NCBI RefSeq assembly: GCF_011806405.1
Contig: NZ_JAATOW010000014.1
Span: 1 to 64,000, forward strand
DNA from: Pseudooceanicola sp. HF7
Lineage (GTDB): Bacteria > Pseudomonadota > Alphaproteobacteria > Rhodobacterales > Rhodobacteraceae
Reading direction: 5' to 3'
DNA length: 64,000 bases
The translations under genes and the position numbers were made by a program. The notes below the pieces were generated by a model that worked only from the letters and a program-made list of their open reading frames with translations, was not told where the DNA came from and made no database searches. Of this stretch, positions 1 to 8,845 are shown one piece after another; position 1 is the stretch's first letter; every line of letters starts with the position of its first letter.

Positions 1-183
1 CACCTCCCCTGGCCAACGCCGCCCGATCAGGCCGCCCCCCGCGCCAAACAAAAGCGGCGAAATCCCGCCCAGACCCTCAGGCGTGCCCAAAACGCAGGCC
101 GCACACACCACAACGCCCCCGCCCCTTGCCAGCCCGCCCGTTCCGATGTAATGCAGCCCCTCCTTCCGCAGGATCGCTTTCAT
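1..183 (-). CDS. Partial hypothetical membrane protein, N-terminus
   Basis: An open frame starts at the ATG at 183-181 and runs off the left edge without a stop, giving 60 visible residues. It begins MKAILRKEGLHYIGTGG and is rich in Gly, Ala and Val, with two hydrophobic stretches (about residues 15-33 and 40-55). This suggests a small inner-membrane protein. It is divergent from rpsF, about 80 bp away. I recognise no family. GC-rich composition makes chance open frames common here, so this is only a moderate call. Confidence 0.4.
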   Translation of the reverse strand, partial: MKAILRKEGLHYIGTGGLARGGGVVVCAACVLGTPEGLGGISPLLFGAGGGLIGRRWPGEV

Positions 184-262
184 CGCGCAGCCTCTCGTGG
201 ACGGGTCGCGGAAGGATACCGACCCTCCTATGAAATGCGCCCAGACAGAAACAGGAGTGCAC

Positions 263-619
263 ATGCCGCTTTACGAGCATGTCTTCATCGCGCGCCAGGA
301 CCTTTCCAACGCGCAGGCCGAAGGCCTCATCGAACACTTTGGTACCGTCCTCGCGGACAACGGCGGCTCGCTCGTCGATTCCGAGTACTGGGGCGTCAAG
401 ACGATGGCCTACAAGATCAACAAGAACCGCAAGGGCCACTACTCCTTCCTGCGCTCCGACGCTCCGGCGACGGCCGTCCAGGAAATGGAACGCCTGATGC
501 GCCTGCATGACGACGTGATGCGCGTCCTGACCATCAAGGTCGACGAGCACGCAGAGGGCCCCTCGGTCCAGATGCAGAAACGTGACGAACGCGACGATCG
601 CCGTCGCGAGCGCCGCTGA
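263..619 (+). CDS. rpsF: 30S ribosomal protein S6
   Basis: S6 binds the central domain of 16S rRNA together with S18 in the small-subunit platform. The protein is 118 residues and starts MPLYEHVFIARQDLS, the usual S6 opening, followed by the conserved YWGVKTMAYKINKNRKGHY segment. The C-terminal tail is charged (RDERDDRRRERR), as in alphaproteobacteria. I chose the ATG at 263 because AGGAG lies just upstream (253-257) and the homology begins there; an in-frame start at 197 would add a non-homologous leader. It is the first gene of rpsF-rpsR-rplI, with 26 bp before rpsR. In other bacteria the S6:S18 complex can bind its own leader, but I did not identify such a structure here. Confidence 0.97.
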   Translation: MPLYEHVFIARQDLSNAQAEGLIEHFGTVLADNGGSLVDSEYWGVKTMAYKINKNRKGHYSFLRSDAPATAVQEMERLMRLHDDVMRVLTIKVDEHAEGPSVQMQKRDERDDRRRERR

Positions 620-645
620 TCAGCCTGAAGGAAAGGACATAAATC

Positions 646-873
646 ATGGCCACGAAACCGTTTTTCCGCCGCCGCAAGGTCTGCCCCTTCTCCGGCGACA
701 ACGCGCCGAAGATCGACTACAAGGACACACGTCTGCTGCAGCGTTACGTTTCCGAGCGCGGCAAGATCGTGCCTTCGCGCATCACCGCCGTCTCTGCCAA
801 GAAGCAGCGTGAACTGGCCCGCGCCATCAAGCGCGCCCGCTTCCTCGCCCTGCTTCCCTACGCTGTGAAGTAA
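646..873 (+). CDS. rpsR: 30S ribosomal protein S18
   Basis: S18 is a 75-residue basic protein that pairs with S6 on the 30S platform. The sequence shows the conserved [15 protein letters not shown] segment, then [15 protein letters not shown] and a final basic helix ([18 protein letters not shown]). Length and motifs are normal for the family. A ribosome-binding site (AAGGA) precedes the ATG by about 10 nt. It sits between rpsF (26 bp upstream) and rplI (12 bp downstream), so the three genes are almost certainly one transcript. Confidence 0.97.
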   Translation: MATKPFFRRRKVCPFSGDNAPKIDYKDTRLLQRYVSERGKIVPSRITAVSAKKQRELARAIKRARFLALLPYAVK

Positions 874-885
874 GGAGCTGATACA

Positions 886-1494
886 ATGGAAGTCATCCTT
901 CTCGAACGCGTCGCCAAGCTCGGCCAGATGGGCGATATCGTCACCGTCAAGCCCGGCTACGCCCGCAACTACCTGCTGCTGCAAGGCAAGGCGCTGACCG
1001 CCTCGAAAGAGAACATCGCCTCCTTCGAAGAGCAGAAAGCCCAGCTCGAGGCCAACAACCTCGAGACCAAGAAAGAAGCCGAAGCGCTTGGTGAGAAACT
1101 CGACGGCCAGAAGTTCGTCGTGATTCGCGCCGCCTCCGATGGCGGCAACCTCTACGGCTCCGTTTCGCCGCGTGACGTTGCAAACGTCGCCACCGAAAAC
1201 GGCTACACCGTCGAGCGCAAGCAGGTCATCATCCCCCAGCCGATCAAGGATCTTGGTCTGCATGAGGCGAACGTGACCCTGCACCCGGAAGTGATCGTCA
1301 CGGTCATCCTGAACGTGGCCCGGACCGTTGAAGAAGCGGAAGTCCAGGCTGCCGGCAAGTCCATTCAGGAACTGGCCGCAGAGGAAGAAGCTGCCGCGGA
1401 ATTCGAAATCGCCGAACTCTTCGACGATATCGGCTCTGCCGCTTCGGACGACGAAGACGACGCGCCCGCCGCTTCCGAGGAAGACGAGCAGTAA
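886..1494 (+). CDS. rplI: 50S ribosomal protein L9
   Basis: L9 is an elongated two-domain protein at the base of the L1 stalk that influences translational fidelity. The start [17 protein letters not shown] and the following [17 protein letters not shown] form the N-terminal rRNA-binding domain. A long connecting helix (about residues 45-75) leads to the C-terminal domain with the SVSPRDVA segment. At 202 residues it is longer than the roughly 150 of E. coli. The extra 50 residues are Ala/Glu/Asp-rich ([15 protein letters not shown], then DDEDDAP), an acidic tail usual in Rhodobacterales. AAGGAG lies 8 nt before the ATG. It is the last gene of the operon and is followed by a strong terminator. 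Confidence 0.97.
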   Translation: MEVILLERVAKLGQMGDIVTVKPGYARNYLLLQGKALTASKENIASFEEQKAQLEANNLETKKEAEALGEKLDGQKFVVIRAASDGGNLYGSVSPRDVANVATENGYTVERKQVIIPQPIKDLGLHEANVTLHPEVIVTVILNVARTVEEAEVQAAGKSIQELAAEEEAAAEFEIAELFDDIGSAASDDEDDAPAASEEDEQ

Positions 1495-1532
1495 GCCCGT
1501 CCTTCCCGGTCAGCCGACCGGCCCGAAACCTG

Positions 1533-1563
1533 AAAGCCGCGTCCGAAAGGGCGCGGCTTTTTC
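1533..1563 (+). terminator. Rho-independent terminator after rplI
   Basis: The arms AAAGCCGCG and CGCGGCTTT pair around a short loop and are followed by a T-rich stretch, about 40 bp after the rplI stop. This ends the rpsF-rpsR-rplI transcript. Confidence 0.8.
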
Positions 1564-1702
1564 CGTGGCCCGCCCTTCTGTCGGGCGCATCCGATGCCCC
1601 AACAGAACTGACACCAGCCTGCGAAGCGCGCAGTCTTCATGATGCTTCCAAAGCCCTGCGGCACCATGATCGTAGAGACACTGCTGATCTCTAAATTCCG
1701 AC

Positions 1703-1936
1703 TTACGGGACCGCCGCCGCGCGCAGACGGACTTTGATGACATCCACGAAGGCCCCGCAATCTCGGCAAAGGCGCGGGAGCAGGCGCCGAATATCCTGCT
1801 GAGACCTGGCGCCTCTCCCCTTGCACACCTGAAGGACAACACCGCCTCGGCCTGCCTCGACCTCCCGGGAGAGGCTTGCATGAGGCTGAACACCATCGCC
1901 CCACCAAACACGGGAACACGCCCAGCACGCCGCGTT
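1703..1936 (-). pseudogene. Possible degraded LysR-type regulator C-terminus
   Basis: Read on the minus strand, this piece ends RLCRDCGAFVDVIKVRLRA before a stop. That resembles the very C-terminus of LysR regulators (an Arg-x-Phe-Val/Ile-Asp helix). The preceding VEAGRGGVVLQ resembles the GRLVxVL strand. No start, helix-turn-helix or intact effector domain is present nearby. The 500-bp gap between rplI and the next gene otherwise shows nothing I can call a gene. This is a weak pattern match, not an alignment. Confidence 0.27.
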
Positions 1937-2068
1937 CAGGCCCTCGTCGCCCAGACGGACATGCCTCTGGTTTACCGAAGCGCACTCAAGCCGATGCAAA
2001 GCGAATGAAGCGGATCCCCCATCGGATCTCTGCGCCCGGCATGAATAATCCTACCGGGCGCACATTCC

Positions 2069-3397
2069 TCATTCCCTCGGCGCGTTTCGTGCCAACAGGT
2101 CATCAGCCCCCTGCCGCTCTGCATCCACGAGCGGGATCAGCGCCTTTTCCTCGGACTGATGCACCGATCCGTCCTTCGCCACATCGGGCTGGGCCTGGAC
2201 GAGCTTCGCGCTGGCCGGTTTCGTCTCAGGTATCTCGGCGGGCGCGCCGATGCCCTCAAGGCGAATGCGATAGGTGGTGTCCGGAATGGCGACCCCCGCC
2301 TCTTCGATGGCGGTCTTCACCAGGCGGATGGCATCCCCCCGGGCGGTCGCGAAGCCAGTCGCGTTCTGGTCGATCCAGCCCGTCACCCGCAGGATCGCCC
2401 CAGACTCGGTCATGTTCTCGATCCAGACCAGCTCCTCGGGGCTGTCCAGCACGAAGGGCTGCGCCTTCAGCGCGTCCTGCGCCAGGGCCCGCGTCGCCTC
2501 AAGGTCTGCATCGGGATCGATGCCGATATCGAACATGAACCTGCGCGCGGGATACTGGGTATAATTCACGATCCGCCCCTTGAAGACCGTGGAATTCGGG
2601 ATGCGGACATGGTTGCCGTCCAGCGACAACAGGATCGTCGCGCGAGAGGTCAGGCGGATCACGCGCCCCACTTCCCCCTCGATCTCCACCAGGTCATTCG
2701 GCCGGAAGGGCTGGCGCAGGCTCAGCATGATGGAGGCGACGAAATTCTCCACCGTGTCGCGCACCGCGAAACCGATGGCCAGGCCGACGATCCCGGCTGC
2801 CCCCAAGATGGTCCCCAGCAGTGCCGCCGCCCCCATCACGTCAAGCGCCACCACGATGCCGACGATCCCGCAGGCGACGCGGAAGGCCTGGCGGTAGATC
2901 CCCGCGATGAAGGCATTGGGAGAGATCCGATCCCAGAAGCGCAGCCGCGCCAGCAACATGCCAGCAACCAGGATCACCGAAAAGGCCACCAGCGCGAGCA
3001 GGAAGAGCGGCAATCGCGCGATCAGCTGATCGATCCGCGCGCGAAAGCGGTTCACCGCGGGATTGATCTGCTGGGCGATGTCGTCCGAGACGGCAAGCGC
3101 ATTGTTGACCGCAACCACGCCGTCCAGGCGCTCCGCGATGGCGGCGACCTGCCGGCTGACGGCCGGGTCCGCGATATCCCCCGAAAGCCTGACCACCCCG
3201 GCCTGCACGGTGACATTGATGCCATCATGCTCAAGCGCGCCAAGAATGGCGCGCAACCGGTCGGCGATGGCCGTATCGGACGGGGCATCTTCCACCGCGA
3301 CGCGCGGCGGCCCCCCGTTTTCCTGAGGAGTGCCTTGAGCGGTTGCCTGGCCCGCGACGGCGAAAAGGACAAGGAGGCAAAGGATGACGTGCTTCAT
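2069..3397 (-). CDS. Mechanosensitive channel, MscS family, with BON domain
   Basis: The 442-residue protein begins with a signal peptide (MKHVILCLLVLFAVAGQATA). A periplasmic BON domain follows at about residues 35-105, including VRLSGDIADPAVSRQV. Then comes a transmembrane segment (about 120-145) and the MscS pore and beta domain. The pore helix region reads GAAGIVGLAIGFAVRDTVEN and is followed by LRQPFRPNDLVEIEG, the usual MscS signature. MscS channels open under membrane tension and release solutes on hypo-osmotic shock; BON domains are thought to bind phospholipid or envelope components. I chose the ATG at 3397 because it starts the signal peptide; the longer open frame upstream is an unlikely leader. 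It stands alone, downstream of tig on the same strand but beyond tig's terminator. Confidence 0.88.
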   Translation of the reverse strand: MKHVILCLLVLFAVAGQATAQGTPQENGGPPRVAVEDAPSDTAIADRLRAILGALEHDGINVTVQAGVVRLSGDIADPAVSRQVAAIAERLDGVVAVNNALAVSDDIAQQINPAVNRFRARIDQLIARLPLFLLALVAFSVILVAGMLLARLRFWDRISPNAFIAGIYRQAFRVACGIVGIVVALDVMGAAALLGTILGAAGIVGLAIGFAVRDTVENFVASIMLSLRQPFRPNDLVEIEGEVGRVIRLTSRATILLSLDGNHVRIPNSTVFKGRIVNYTQYPARRFMFDIGIDPDADLEATRALAQDALKAQPFVLDSPEELVWIENMTESGAILRVTGWIDQNATGFATARGDAIRLVKTAIEEAGVAIPDTTYRIRLEGIGAPAEIPETKPASAKLVQAQPDVAKDGSVHQSEEKALIPLVDAERQGADDLLARNAPRE

Positions 3398-3521
3398 GGC
3401 GTTATCAAATAGGTTGGCCCGCCATTTAGCCAACGTCTCCCGCACAGGTTCTGTCGAGAGTAAGACCCATGCCCCCCATCCCTCTTTCTTCTTGCCGAAA
3501 AACTCTGGGGGGAACGAAACC

Positions 3522-3565
3522 GGGGGGCATCGTGCCCCCCTGTTTCGTGGGGGGCAAAGCCCCCC
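3522..3565. repeat. Two consecutive GC-run hairpins
   Basis: Hairpin one pairs GGGGGGCA (3522-3529) with TGCCCCCC (3533-3540) around TCG. Hairpin two pairs GGGGGGC (3549-3555) with GCCCCCC (3559-3565) around AAA. They lie about 125 bp upstream of the MscS-family start and between it and tig. Neither has a T-tract on either strand, so they are not clear terminators. Confidence 0.65.
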
Positions 3566-3605
3566 TACAGCGCTTAACACAAGCCTAACACCCCGTGCGA
3601 AACGC

Positions 3606-3671
3606 ACCGACGTAATACCGACGTGATACCGACGCAAAACAGACGCGGTACCGACGCCCCACCGACAGCCT
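3606..3671. repeat. 11-bp tandem repeat, six units
   Basis: Six consecutive 11-bp units each begin ACCGAC or a one-base variant: ACCGACGTAAT, ACCGACGTGAT, ACCGACGCAAA, ACAGACGCGGT, ACCGACGCCCC, ACCGACAGCCT. The first six bases are fixed in five of six units while the last five drift. The period is close to one helical turn and not a multiple of three. The array is non-coding, between the tig terminator and the MscS-family gene. Confidence 0.85.
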
Positions 3672-3792
3672 TCAAAACCCCACGGAGCGCCGTCACATCC
3701 CCAGTCGTCAGCCCGGCACACGCCCCCGTTCCACGCCCCTACTAGTCGCTCCGAAAAGGCGCCACCGCACCGTCGCAAGGCCCGCGAAAACG

Positions 3793-3822
3793 AAAAAGGC
3801 CGCCCCTGGGGGGCGGCCTTTC
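3793..3822 (-). terminator. Rho-independent terminator after tig
   Basis: On the minus strand the stem AAAGGCCGCCCC / GGGGCGGCCTTT is followed by TTTCG. It begins about 25 bp after the trigger factor stop. Confidence 0.8.
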
Positions 3823-3847
3823 GATCCATCGATCCGGGAAGCCGGGA

Positions 3848-5176
3848 TCACTCGTCCTCGAGCGCCTCGACAGCTTTTTCCAGCTCGTCCTTGGAGATTT
3901 CCTTTTCGGAAACATCCGCCAGTTCGAAGACGTAATCCACGACCTTGTCTTCAAAGATCGGGGCCCGCAGCTGCTGTTGCATTTGCTGGTTTTGCTGAAC
4001 GAATTCAAAGAACTGACGTTCCTGACCCGGGTACTGACGCGCCTGGTTCATGACGGCTTGCGTCATTTCCTGGTCGGTCACTTCCACTTCGGCCTTCTGG
4101 CCCAGTTCGGCCAGCAGCAGGCCCAGCTTCACGCGGCGTTCGGCAAGCTTGTTGTGCTCTTCGGTCGGCTCGACGTTGGCGTGGTCATGACCTTCGACCT
4201 CGGGGTGCTCCTCGTGCCACAGCTGGTGCGCGATTTGACCCGCTTCGGCTTCCACCAGACTCGGCGGCAGTTCGAAGGTGACGGTTTCGTCAAGCTTATC
4301 AAGCAGATGGCGCTTCATGACGGCGCGTGCAGCACCGGCATATTCCGCTTCCAGGCGCTCAGAGATCTGGCCCTTCAGGGCCGCCAGGTCTTCTGCGCCA
4401 TACTTCTTGGCCAGCTCGTCGTCGACTTCGGCAGCCTTGGGCGCTTTGACGGCTTTGATGGTGCAGTCAAAGACAGCGGCCTTGCCGGCCAGGTGCTCTG
4501 CGCCGTATTCCTCGGGGAAGGAGACTTCGACAGCCTTCTCTTCGCCCGCGGTCACGCCGACCAGCTGCTCTTCGAAGCCGGGGATGAAGGAGTTGGAGCC
4601 CAGCACCAGCGGGTAATCCTCGGCGGAGCCGCCTTCGAAGGCTTCACCATCGACTTTACCAACGAAATCAATGACAACCTGGTCGCCATCTTCCGCTGCG
4701 CCGTCTTTCTCCTCGAAGTCCTGAGCGGATTCGGCAAGGTTCTTCAGCGCGTCTTCGACGGCCTCGTCCTCGGCCTTCACGACCAGTTTCTCCAGGGAGA
4801 TCGTCTTCAGGTCGACCTCGGGGATTTCCGGCAGGGCTTCATAGGACATCTCGACGACGACATCGTCGCCCTCTTTCCAGTTCTCGCCGTCTGCCATGGT
4901 GACCTGCGGCTGAAGCGCGGGACGCTCGCCGCTGTCTTCGAAATGCTTGCTCATGGCGCCGTCGATGCTTTCCTGCATCGCTTCGCCAATCAGGCGTTGA
5001 CCGAACTGCTTCTTCAGCAGGGCCATCGGAACCTTGCCCTTGCGGAAGCCCTTCATTTCGACGTCGGGCTGCGCCTCGGCCAGCTTTTCGTTCACCTTGA
5101 CGTCGAGCTCATCGGCGGTGACGGTGATCGTGTAGCCGCGTTTCAGGCCCTCTTTCAGGGTCTCGGTGACCTGCAT
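3848..5176 (-). CDS. tig: Trigger factor (ribosome-associated chaperone, PPIase)
   Basis: Trigger factor docks at the ribosomal exit tunnel and shields nascent chains. The 442-residue protein starts [19 protein letters not shown]. It carries the ribosome-binding signature [19 protein letters not shown] near residue 40, which includes the GFRxGKxP loop that contacts L23. The central FKBP-type PPIase domain follows at about residues 155-240 ([14 protein letters not shown] through [14 protein letters not shown]). The C-terminal helical arms continue to the end. Length matches the family. The ATG at 5176 is used because homology starts there; upstream in-frame codons would add about 47 residues of no similarity. 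In many bacteria tig precedes clpP-clpX, but here it is followed by a terminator and an unrelated channel gene. Confidence 0.96.
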   Translation of the reverse strand: MQVTETLKEGLKRGYTITVTADELDVKVNEKLAEAQPDVEMKGFRKGKVPMALLKKQFGQRLIGEAMQESIDGAMSKHFEDSGERPALQPQVTMADGENWKEGDDVVVEMSYEALPEIPEVDLKTISLEKLVVKAEDEAVEDALKNLAESAQDFEEKDGAAEDGDQVVIDFVGKVDGEAFEGGSAEDYPLVLGSNSFIPGFEEQLVGVTAGEEKAVEVSFPEEYGAEHLAGKAAVFDCTIKAVKAPKAAEVDDELAKKYGAEDLAALKGQISERLEAEYAGAARAVMKRHLLDKLDETVTFELPPSLVEAEAGQIAHQLWHEEHPEVEGHDHANVEPTEEHNKLAERRVKLGLLLAELGQKAEVEVTDQEMTQAVMNQARQYPGQERQFFEFVQQNQQMQQQLRAPIFEDKVVDYVFELADVSEKEISKDELEKAVEALEDE

Positions 5177-5393
5177 CCTAGCTTGTCCTTCCATTCCGGG
5201 GGCCGCCCGTTTGCGGCCAGCAAAATCAGACTGCCTTCTATGCGCAGCGCCCCCGTCACGCAAGGCGGATTCAGGCTGTTTTGCCCCGGAATGGCGGAAA
5301 AACACCCGCCCGGGCAAGGATTGCGAAAGGCGACCCGCTCAGCCGGGCCGGCCATTTTGGGGCGGACCTTGGCGGTGGACGGGAATCGCCGGG

Positions 5394-6281
5394 TCAGAAA
5401 TGTTCATACATCCAGACGGCGGCGTTCATCTCTCTCAAAGCCACTTCGCCGTGGTAAAGCAGGCGTGTCAGGGCCTCAGGACCGGCGGCCCCACCGCCCG
5501 CGATCTCGTGAAGCTGCGGCCCCATCCAGTCCCATACCATCTGCACCAGTTCCAGCTGCATCTCGATCTCGAACGAGGGCGGCGCCACGATGCCGTCCCA
5601 TTCATTGCCCGTGCGCAGCTTGTAAAGGCTGCTTTCAAAGAGCGAGACAGTCCGGGCCAGCGCGCGCCTGTCCTCTTGCGGATCAAAGCTGCGGCCGGCC
5701 ATGCAGGCCTCTTTCAGGGCCTTCATGATCAACATCCGCTGGCGCCCCGCAATGTTCAGCGCCGCCGCGATATCGGCAGAGATCAGCCCCTCGCCGTAGG
5801 TGCGTTCCATGATGCCCACGGCCGTGTTCATGTTCTTGAGAACGGCGACATTGCGCAGGTGGATCGCCCGCAGCGCCGGTTCTTCCTGCCCCTCCAGGTA
5901 GCGGTTCACGGCGGCCCCGTAGCCCAGCCAGAGGCGGTCCACGATGGTCAGCGCCTCAAGCACGCCGGTGTTGTCCTCTGGCGCGAGCCCCTGGTCTTCG
6001 CTCCCCTGTCGCAACCCTGTGAGCGTGCGATCGAAGAGGTCCGTGGCGGCGCGCGCCTTGGCTAGGCTCTGGTCCACCAGCACGTCCGTATCGGCCATGC
6101 AGGACAGCATAGCGATCCGCTGGGACAGCATCCGCTGCCGCCCCGCCAGGTTGATCTTTCGCTTCGCCGCATCCTGCGCGATCGTCGCCGTAGCCTGGGA
6201 TGGCGCCGCCAGCCCGCCAGTGGTCAGGGCCAGACAGGCCAGCACTCGGATCGCGAAGTCCGTCACCCACTTGCTTCTCAT
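5394..6281 (-). CDS. Secreted protein with two PilJ-type N-terminal domains
   Basis: The 295-residue protein has an N-terminal hydrophobic segment (about residues 8-32, VLACLALTTGGLAAPSQA) that looks like a signal peptide. It has two copies of the type IV pilus chemoreceptor N-terminal motif, INLAGRQRMLSQRIA near residue 43 and LNIAGRQRMLIMKAL near residue 180. This motif occurs in PilJ and NarX-like sensor domains, but no transmembrane signalling or HAMP domain follows. It may be a free periplasmic ligand-binding protein. I chose the ATG at 6281 because AGGAGG lies 9 nt upstream; an ATG at 6308 has no such site. It is monocistronic between tig and the ABC exporter. Its ligand cannot be read from the sequence. 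Confidence 0.8.
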   Translation of the reverse strand: MRSKWVTDFAIRVLACLALTTGGLAAPSQATATIAQDAAKRKINLAGRQRMLSQRIAMLSCMADTDVLVDQSLAKARAATDLFDRTLTGLRQGSEDQGLAPEDNTGVLEALTIVDRLWLGYGAAVNRYLEGQEEPALRAIHLRNVAVLKNMNTAVGIMERTYGEGLISADIAAALNIAGRQRMLIMKALKEACMAGRSFDPQEDRRALARTVSLFESSLYKLRTGNEWDGIVAPPSFEIEMQLELVQMVWDWMGPQLHEIAGGGAAGPEALTRLLYHGEVALREMNAAVWMYEHF

Positions 6282-6435
6282 CACGGGAAGCCTCCTACGC
6301 TGCGTCATGACGCGTTCAGATGGCCCATGCCGCGTGGAAAAAGGGTTAAGCCCGGCGCCGGAACGCCGGTGTAGCCTGGGCAAAATGATTCAAACCGGAA
6401 ACATCCTAGGCCGCGCGCAGGCCACTGGGCGGCGA

Positions 6436-6455
6436 AAGGGGGCCGAAGCCCCCTG
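6436..6455 (-). terminator. Probable terminator after ABC exporter gene
   Basis: On the minus strand GGGGGC-TTCG-GCCCCC forms a tight stem with a UUCG tetraloop, followed by TTTCG. It begins about 33 bp after the stop of the ABC transporter gene. Confidence 0.55.
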
Positions 6456-6487
6456 CCCGTCAGCTATGCCGCACCCCCGCAACCGTC

Positions 6488-8335
6488 TCACGCGTCCGGC
6501 GCCAGGAAGCCACCGGACTGGCGCTGCCAGAGCCGCGCGTAGATCCCGCCATGGGACAGCAACTCTGCGTGGCTGCCCTGTTCCACGATCCGGCCCTTAT
6601 CCATCACGATCAGCCGATCCATGGCCGCGATGGTCGAAAGCCGGTGCGCGATGGCAATCACCGTCTTGCCCTGCATGAGCACGTCCAGCCGGGACTGGAT
6701 CGCGGCCTCCACCTCGCTATCGAGGGCCGAGGTCGCCTCGTCCAGCACAAGGATCGGCGCATCCTTCAGCGCCACGCGGGCGATCGCGATCCGCTGGCGC
6801 TGCCCGCCGGACAGCTTAACGCCGCGCTCGCCCACATGGGCGTCAAGCCCGCGCCGGCCATGGCTGTCCGACAGATCCGGCACGAAGCTTTCGGCCTCGG
6901 CCATGCGCAGGGCGGCCTGGATCTCTTCCTCGGTGGCGTCGGGGCGGCCATAGGCGATGTTCTCCCGGACCGAGCGATGCAGCAGGGAGCTGTCCTGCGT
7001 GACGACGCCGATGGTCGCACGCAGGCTGTCCTGGGTGACCTTGCCCACGTCCTGCCCGTCGATGGTGATCGCGCCGCCCTCGATGTCATGGAAGCGCAGC
7101 AAGAGGTTGATCAGGGTGGATTTTCCCGCGCCAGACCGCCCCACGAGGCCGACGCGTTCGCCGGGGCGGATATGTAGGCTCAGGTCATCCAGCACCGCCA
7201 TGGGCTGCGCGCCTTCCATGCCCTGGTAGCGGAAGGTCACGTGATCAAAGTGCACCTCTCCGGGGCCCGGCTGCATGGCCCTGGCATCCGGGACGTCACG
7301 CACCTGACGTGGCAACGCCAGGCTGGAGATCCCGTCGCGCACCGTGCCGATGTTCTCGAACAGGGCGGCGAATTCCCACATGATCCAATGGGCCATGTTG
7401 TTGAGCCGCAGCGCCAGCGGAACGGCGATCACCACCGCGCCCACCTCGACCCGGCCCTCGGACCAGAGCCACAGGCCGATCCCCGCGACAGAGGCCACCA
7501 GCCAGACGTTGATCAGGTTCAGCACGATGTCCTGAAGGCTCGACAGGCGCATCTGGCGATAGACCGTCTCAAGAAAGCCATCCATGCCATGGCGCATCCA
7601 GCGTTCTTCCCGGTCCGAATGAGAGAACAGCTTTACCGTCGCGATGTTGGTGTAGCTGTCCACGATCCGCCCGGTCATGGCGCTGCGGGCATCGGCCTGG
7701 TCCTGGGCGACACGGCCCAGACGCGGCACGATCCGCCAGAGCATCGCCGCATAGGCCAGCGCCCAGAGCAGGAAGGGCAGCGCCAGCCGCCAGTCCTGGC
7801 TTGCGGCCAGCACCATGGCCCCCAGGAAATAGATCAGCACGTAGCTGCCCACGTCCATGGCCTTCATCGCCACCTCGCGCACGGCCAGCGCGGTCTGCAT
7901 CAGGCGCTGCGCGATCCGGCCGGCGAATTCATCCTGAAAATACCCCACCGACTGCCGCAGCAGGTAGCGGTGCGCCTGCCAGCGGATCCTTTGCGGGAAG
8001 TTCCCCATCAGGGACTGGTGCAACACCATGGAGGTCACCACGTTCAGCACCGGCAAGGCCACCAGAAGCACCACCGCCATGAAGGCGATGCGGGTCCCCT
8101 GCTCCTGCCAGAAGACCTCTTTCGGGGTGTCGGCCAGGCGGTCGATGAGCTCTCCGAGCCAGCCGAAAAGCGCCACTTCGATCACCGCGATCAGGCCAGA
8201 GCCAAGAGCCAGCAGGACCAGCCAGGGCAGCGCGCCGCGGCTGTAATGCAGCACGAAGCGCACCAGCGAGCCCGGCGGCATCTCCGGCGTCTGTTCCGGA
8301 TAGGGGGCGATACGGCGTTCGAACCAGGCGAACAT
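6488..8335 (-). CDS. ABC transporter, fused permease/ATPase (exporter type)
   Basis: The 615-residue half-transporter has an N-terminal six-helix domain (about residues 25-320) and a C-terminal ATPase domain (about 350-600). The ATPase carries Walker A GLVGRSGAGKSTL, the signature LSGGQRQRIAIARV, Walker B ILVLDEATSALDSE and the switch histidine in IAIAHRLSTI. This is the MsbA/multidrug exporter architecture and acts as a dimer in the inner membrane. The substrate cannot be inferred. I chose the ATG at 8335 (MFAWFERRIAPYPEQTP) because family members start this way in alphaproteobacteria; the longer frame to 8455 gives a non-homologous leader. It is followed by its own terminator and has no obvious operon partner. 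Confidence 0.9.
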   Translation of the reverse strand: MFAWFERRIAPYPEQTPEMPPGSLVRFVLHYSRGALPWLVLLALGSGLIAVIEVALFGWLGELIDRLADTPKEVFWQEQGTRIAFMAVVLLVALPVLNVVTSMVLHQSLMGNFPQRIRWQAHRYLLRQSVGYFQDEFAGRIAQRLMQTALAVREVAMKAMDVGSYVLIYFLGAMVLAASQDWRLALPFLLWALAYAAMLWRIVPRLGRVAQDQADARSAMTGRIVDSYTNIATVKLFSHSDREERWMRHGMDGFLETVYRQMRLSSLQDIVLNLINVWLVASVAGIGLWLWSEGRVEVGAVVIAVPLALRLNNMAHWIMWEFAALFENIGTVRDGISSLALPRQVRDVPDARAMQPGPGEVHFDHVTFRYQGMEGAQPMAVLDDLSLHIRPGERVGLVGRSGAGKSTLINLLLRFHDIEGGAITIDGQDVGKVTQDSLRATIGVVTQDSSLLHRSVRENIAYGRPDATEEEIQAALRMAEAESFVPDLSDSHGRRGLDAHVGERGVKLSGGQRQRIAIARVALKDAPILVLDEATSALDSEVEAAIQSRLDVLMQGKTVIAIAHRLSTIAAMDRLIVMDKGRIVEQGSHAELLSHGGIYARLWQRQSGGFLAPDA

Positions 8336-8400
8336 GGGCAGACACTCTTGTACGTAAGGAAACCAGAAGCCCCGCTGACTGACCCCGGGCCCCGCATAAG

Positions 8401-8845
8401 TCAAGCGGGACCCGGCGCACATCCGGGTTTCCGGGATGTGCCGCCCCGGCGACACGACGCCATCAGCCGCAGCGCCGCCTTGAGTCTCATCGCTGCCAGT
8501 TCCGGTCCCGCAGCCAACACGGCCGCAACGAAGCCCCTCATGTCGCAGGCCCCGCGACCGATCAGACGCTCACCGTCCCGACGCAGCAATAAGGGATCGC
8601 ATAACCAGCCCGACTCCTGCGCGGGAAGGACACCGTCATGCCGAGACAGGATATAGCCAGTCACAGAGGTGTCCCCGATGGTCGCGAAGAGATTCTAGCG
8701 ATCACCTTCGGGGCCAATAAGCCGGGTGACCCACACACCGTGCTCCAAGAGGTACTGCGCGACATAGTCCATCAGCGCCGTATTCGGGGTTCCGACGACG
8801 CTGGAAAAACCGACCAGCCGTTCAAGGATCTCCGCCGCCCGGCAT
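8401..8845 (-). pseudogene. Degraded M20 deacylase (acetylornithine deacetylase-like), N-terminal third
   Basis: Read from about 8845 leftward, the conceptual protein runs EILERLVGFSSVVGTPN, then an in-frame TAG near 8697, then TGYILSRHDGVLPAQESGW, IGRGACDMRGFVAA and VLAAGPELAAM. This matches the start of ArgE-type M20 metallopeptidases. The metal site normally reads GHxDVVP but here is SRHDGVLP with a residue missing. The ATG at 8845 is one frame away from the homologous frame, so a 1-bp indel near the start is also present. Only about 135 codons remain; the dimerisation and second metal-binding regions are gone. The ATG overlaps the stop of the upstream cupin remnant (TGATG), so both were once one operon. 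Confidence 0.75.

Noticed and set aside
77-550. Long minus-strand open frame opposite rpsF
   Set aside because: It overlaps a certain ribosomal protein gene and has no motifs. GC-rich antisense frames are often open.
2159-3412. 417-codon plus-strand frame opposite the MscS gene
   Set aside because: The translation is rich in His, Arg, Asp and Gln without structure; it is a shadow of a well-supported gene.
3606-3671. Repeat array as CRISPR
   Set aside because: Units are 11 bp with no spacers and no cas genes nearby.
7241-8656. 471-codon plus-strand frame opposite the ABC transporter
   Set aside because: It is antisense to a gene with all ABC motifs and has a composition typical of a shadow frame.
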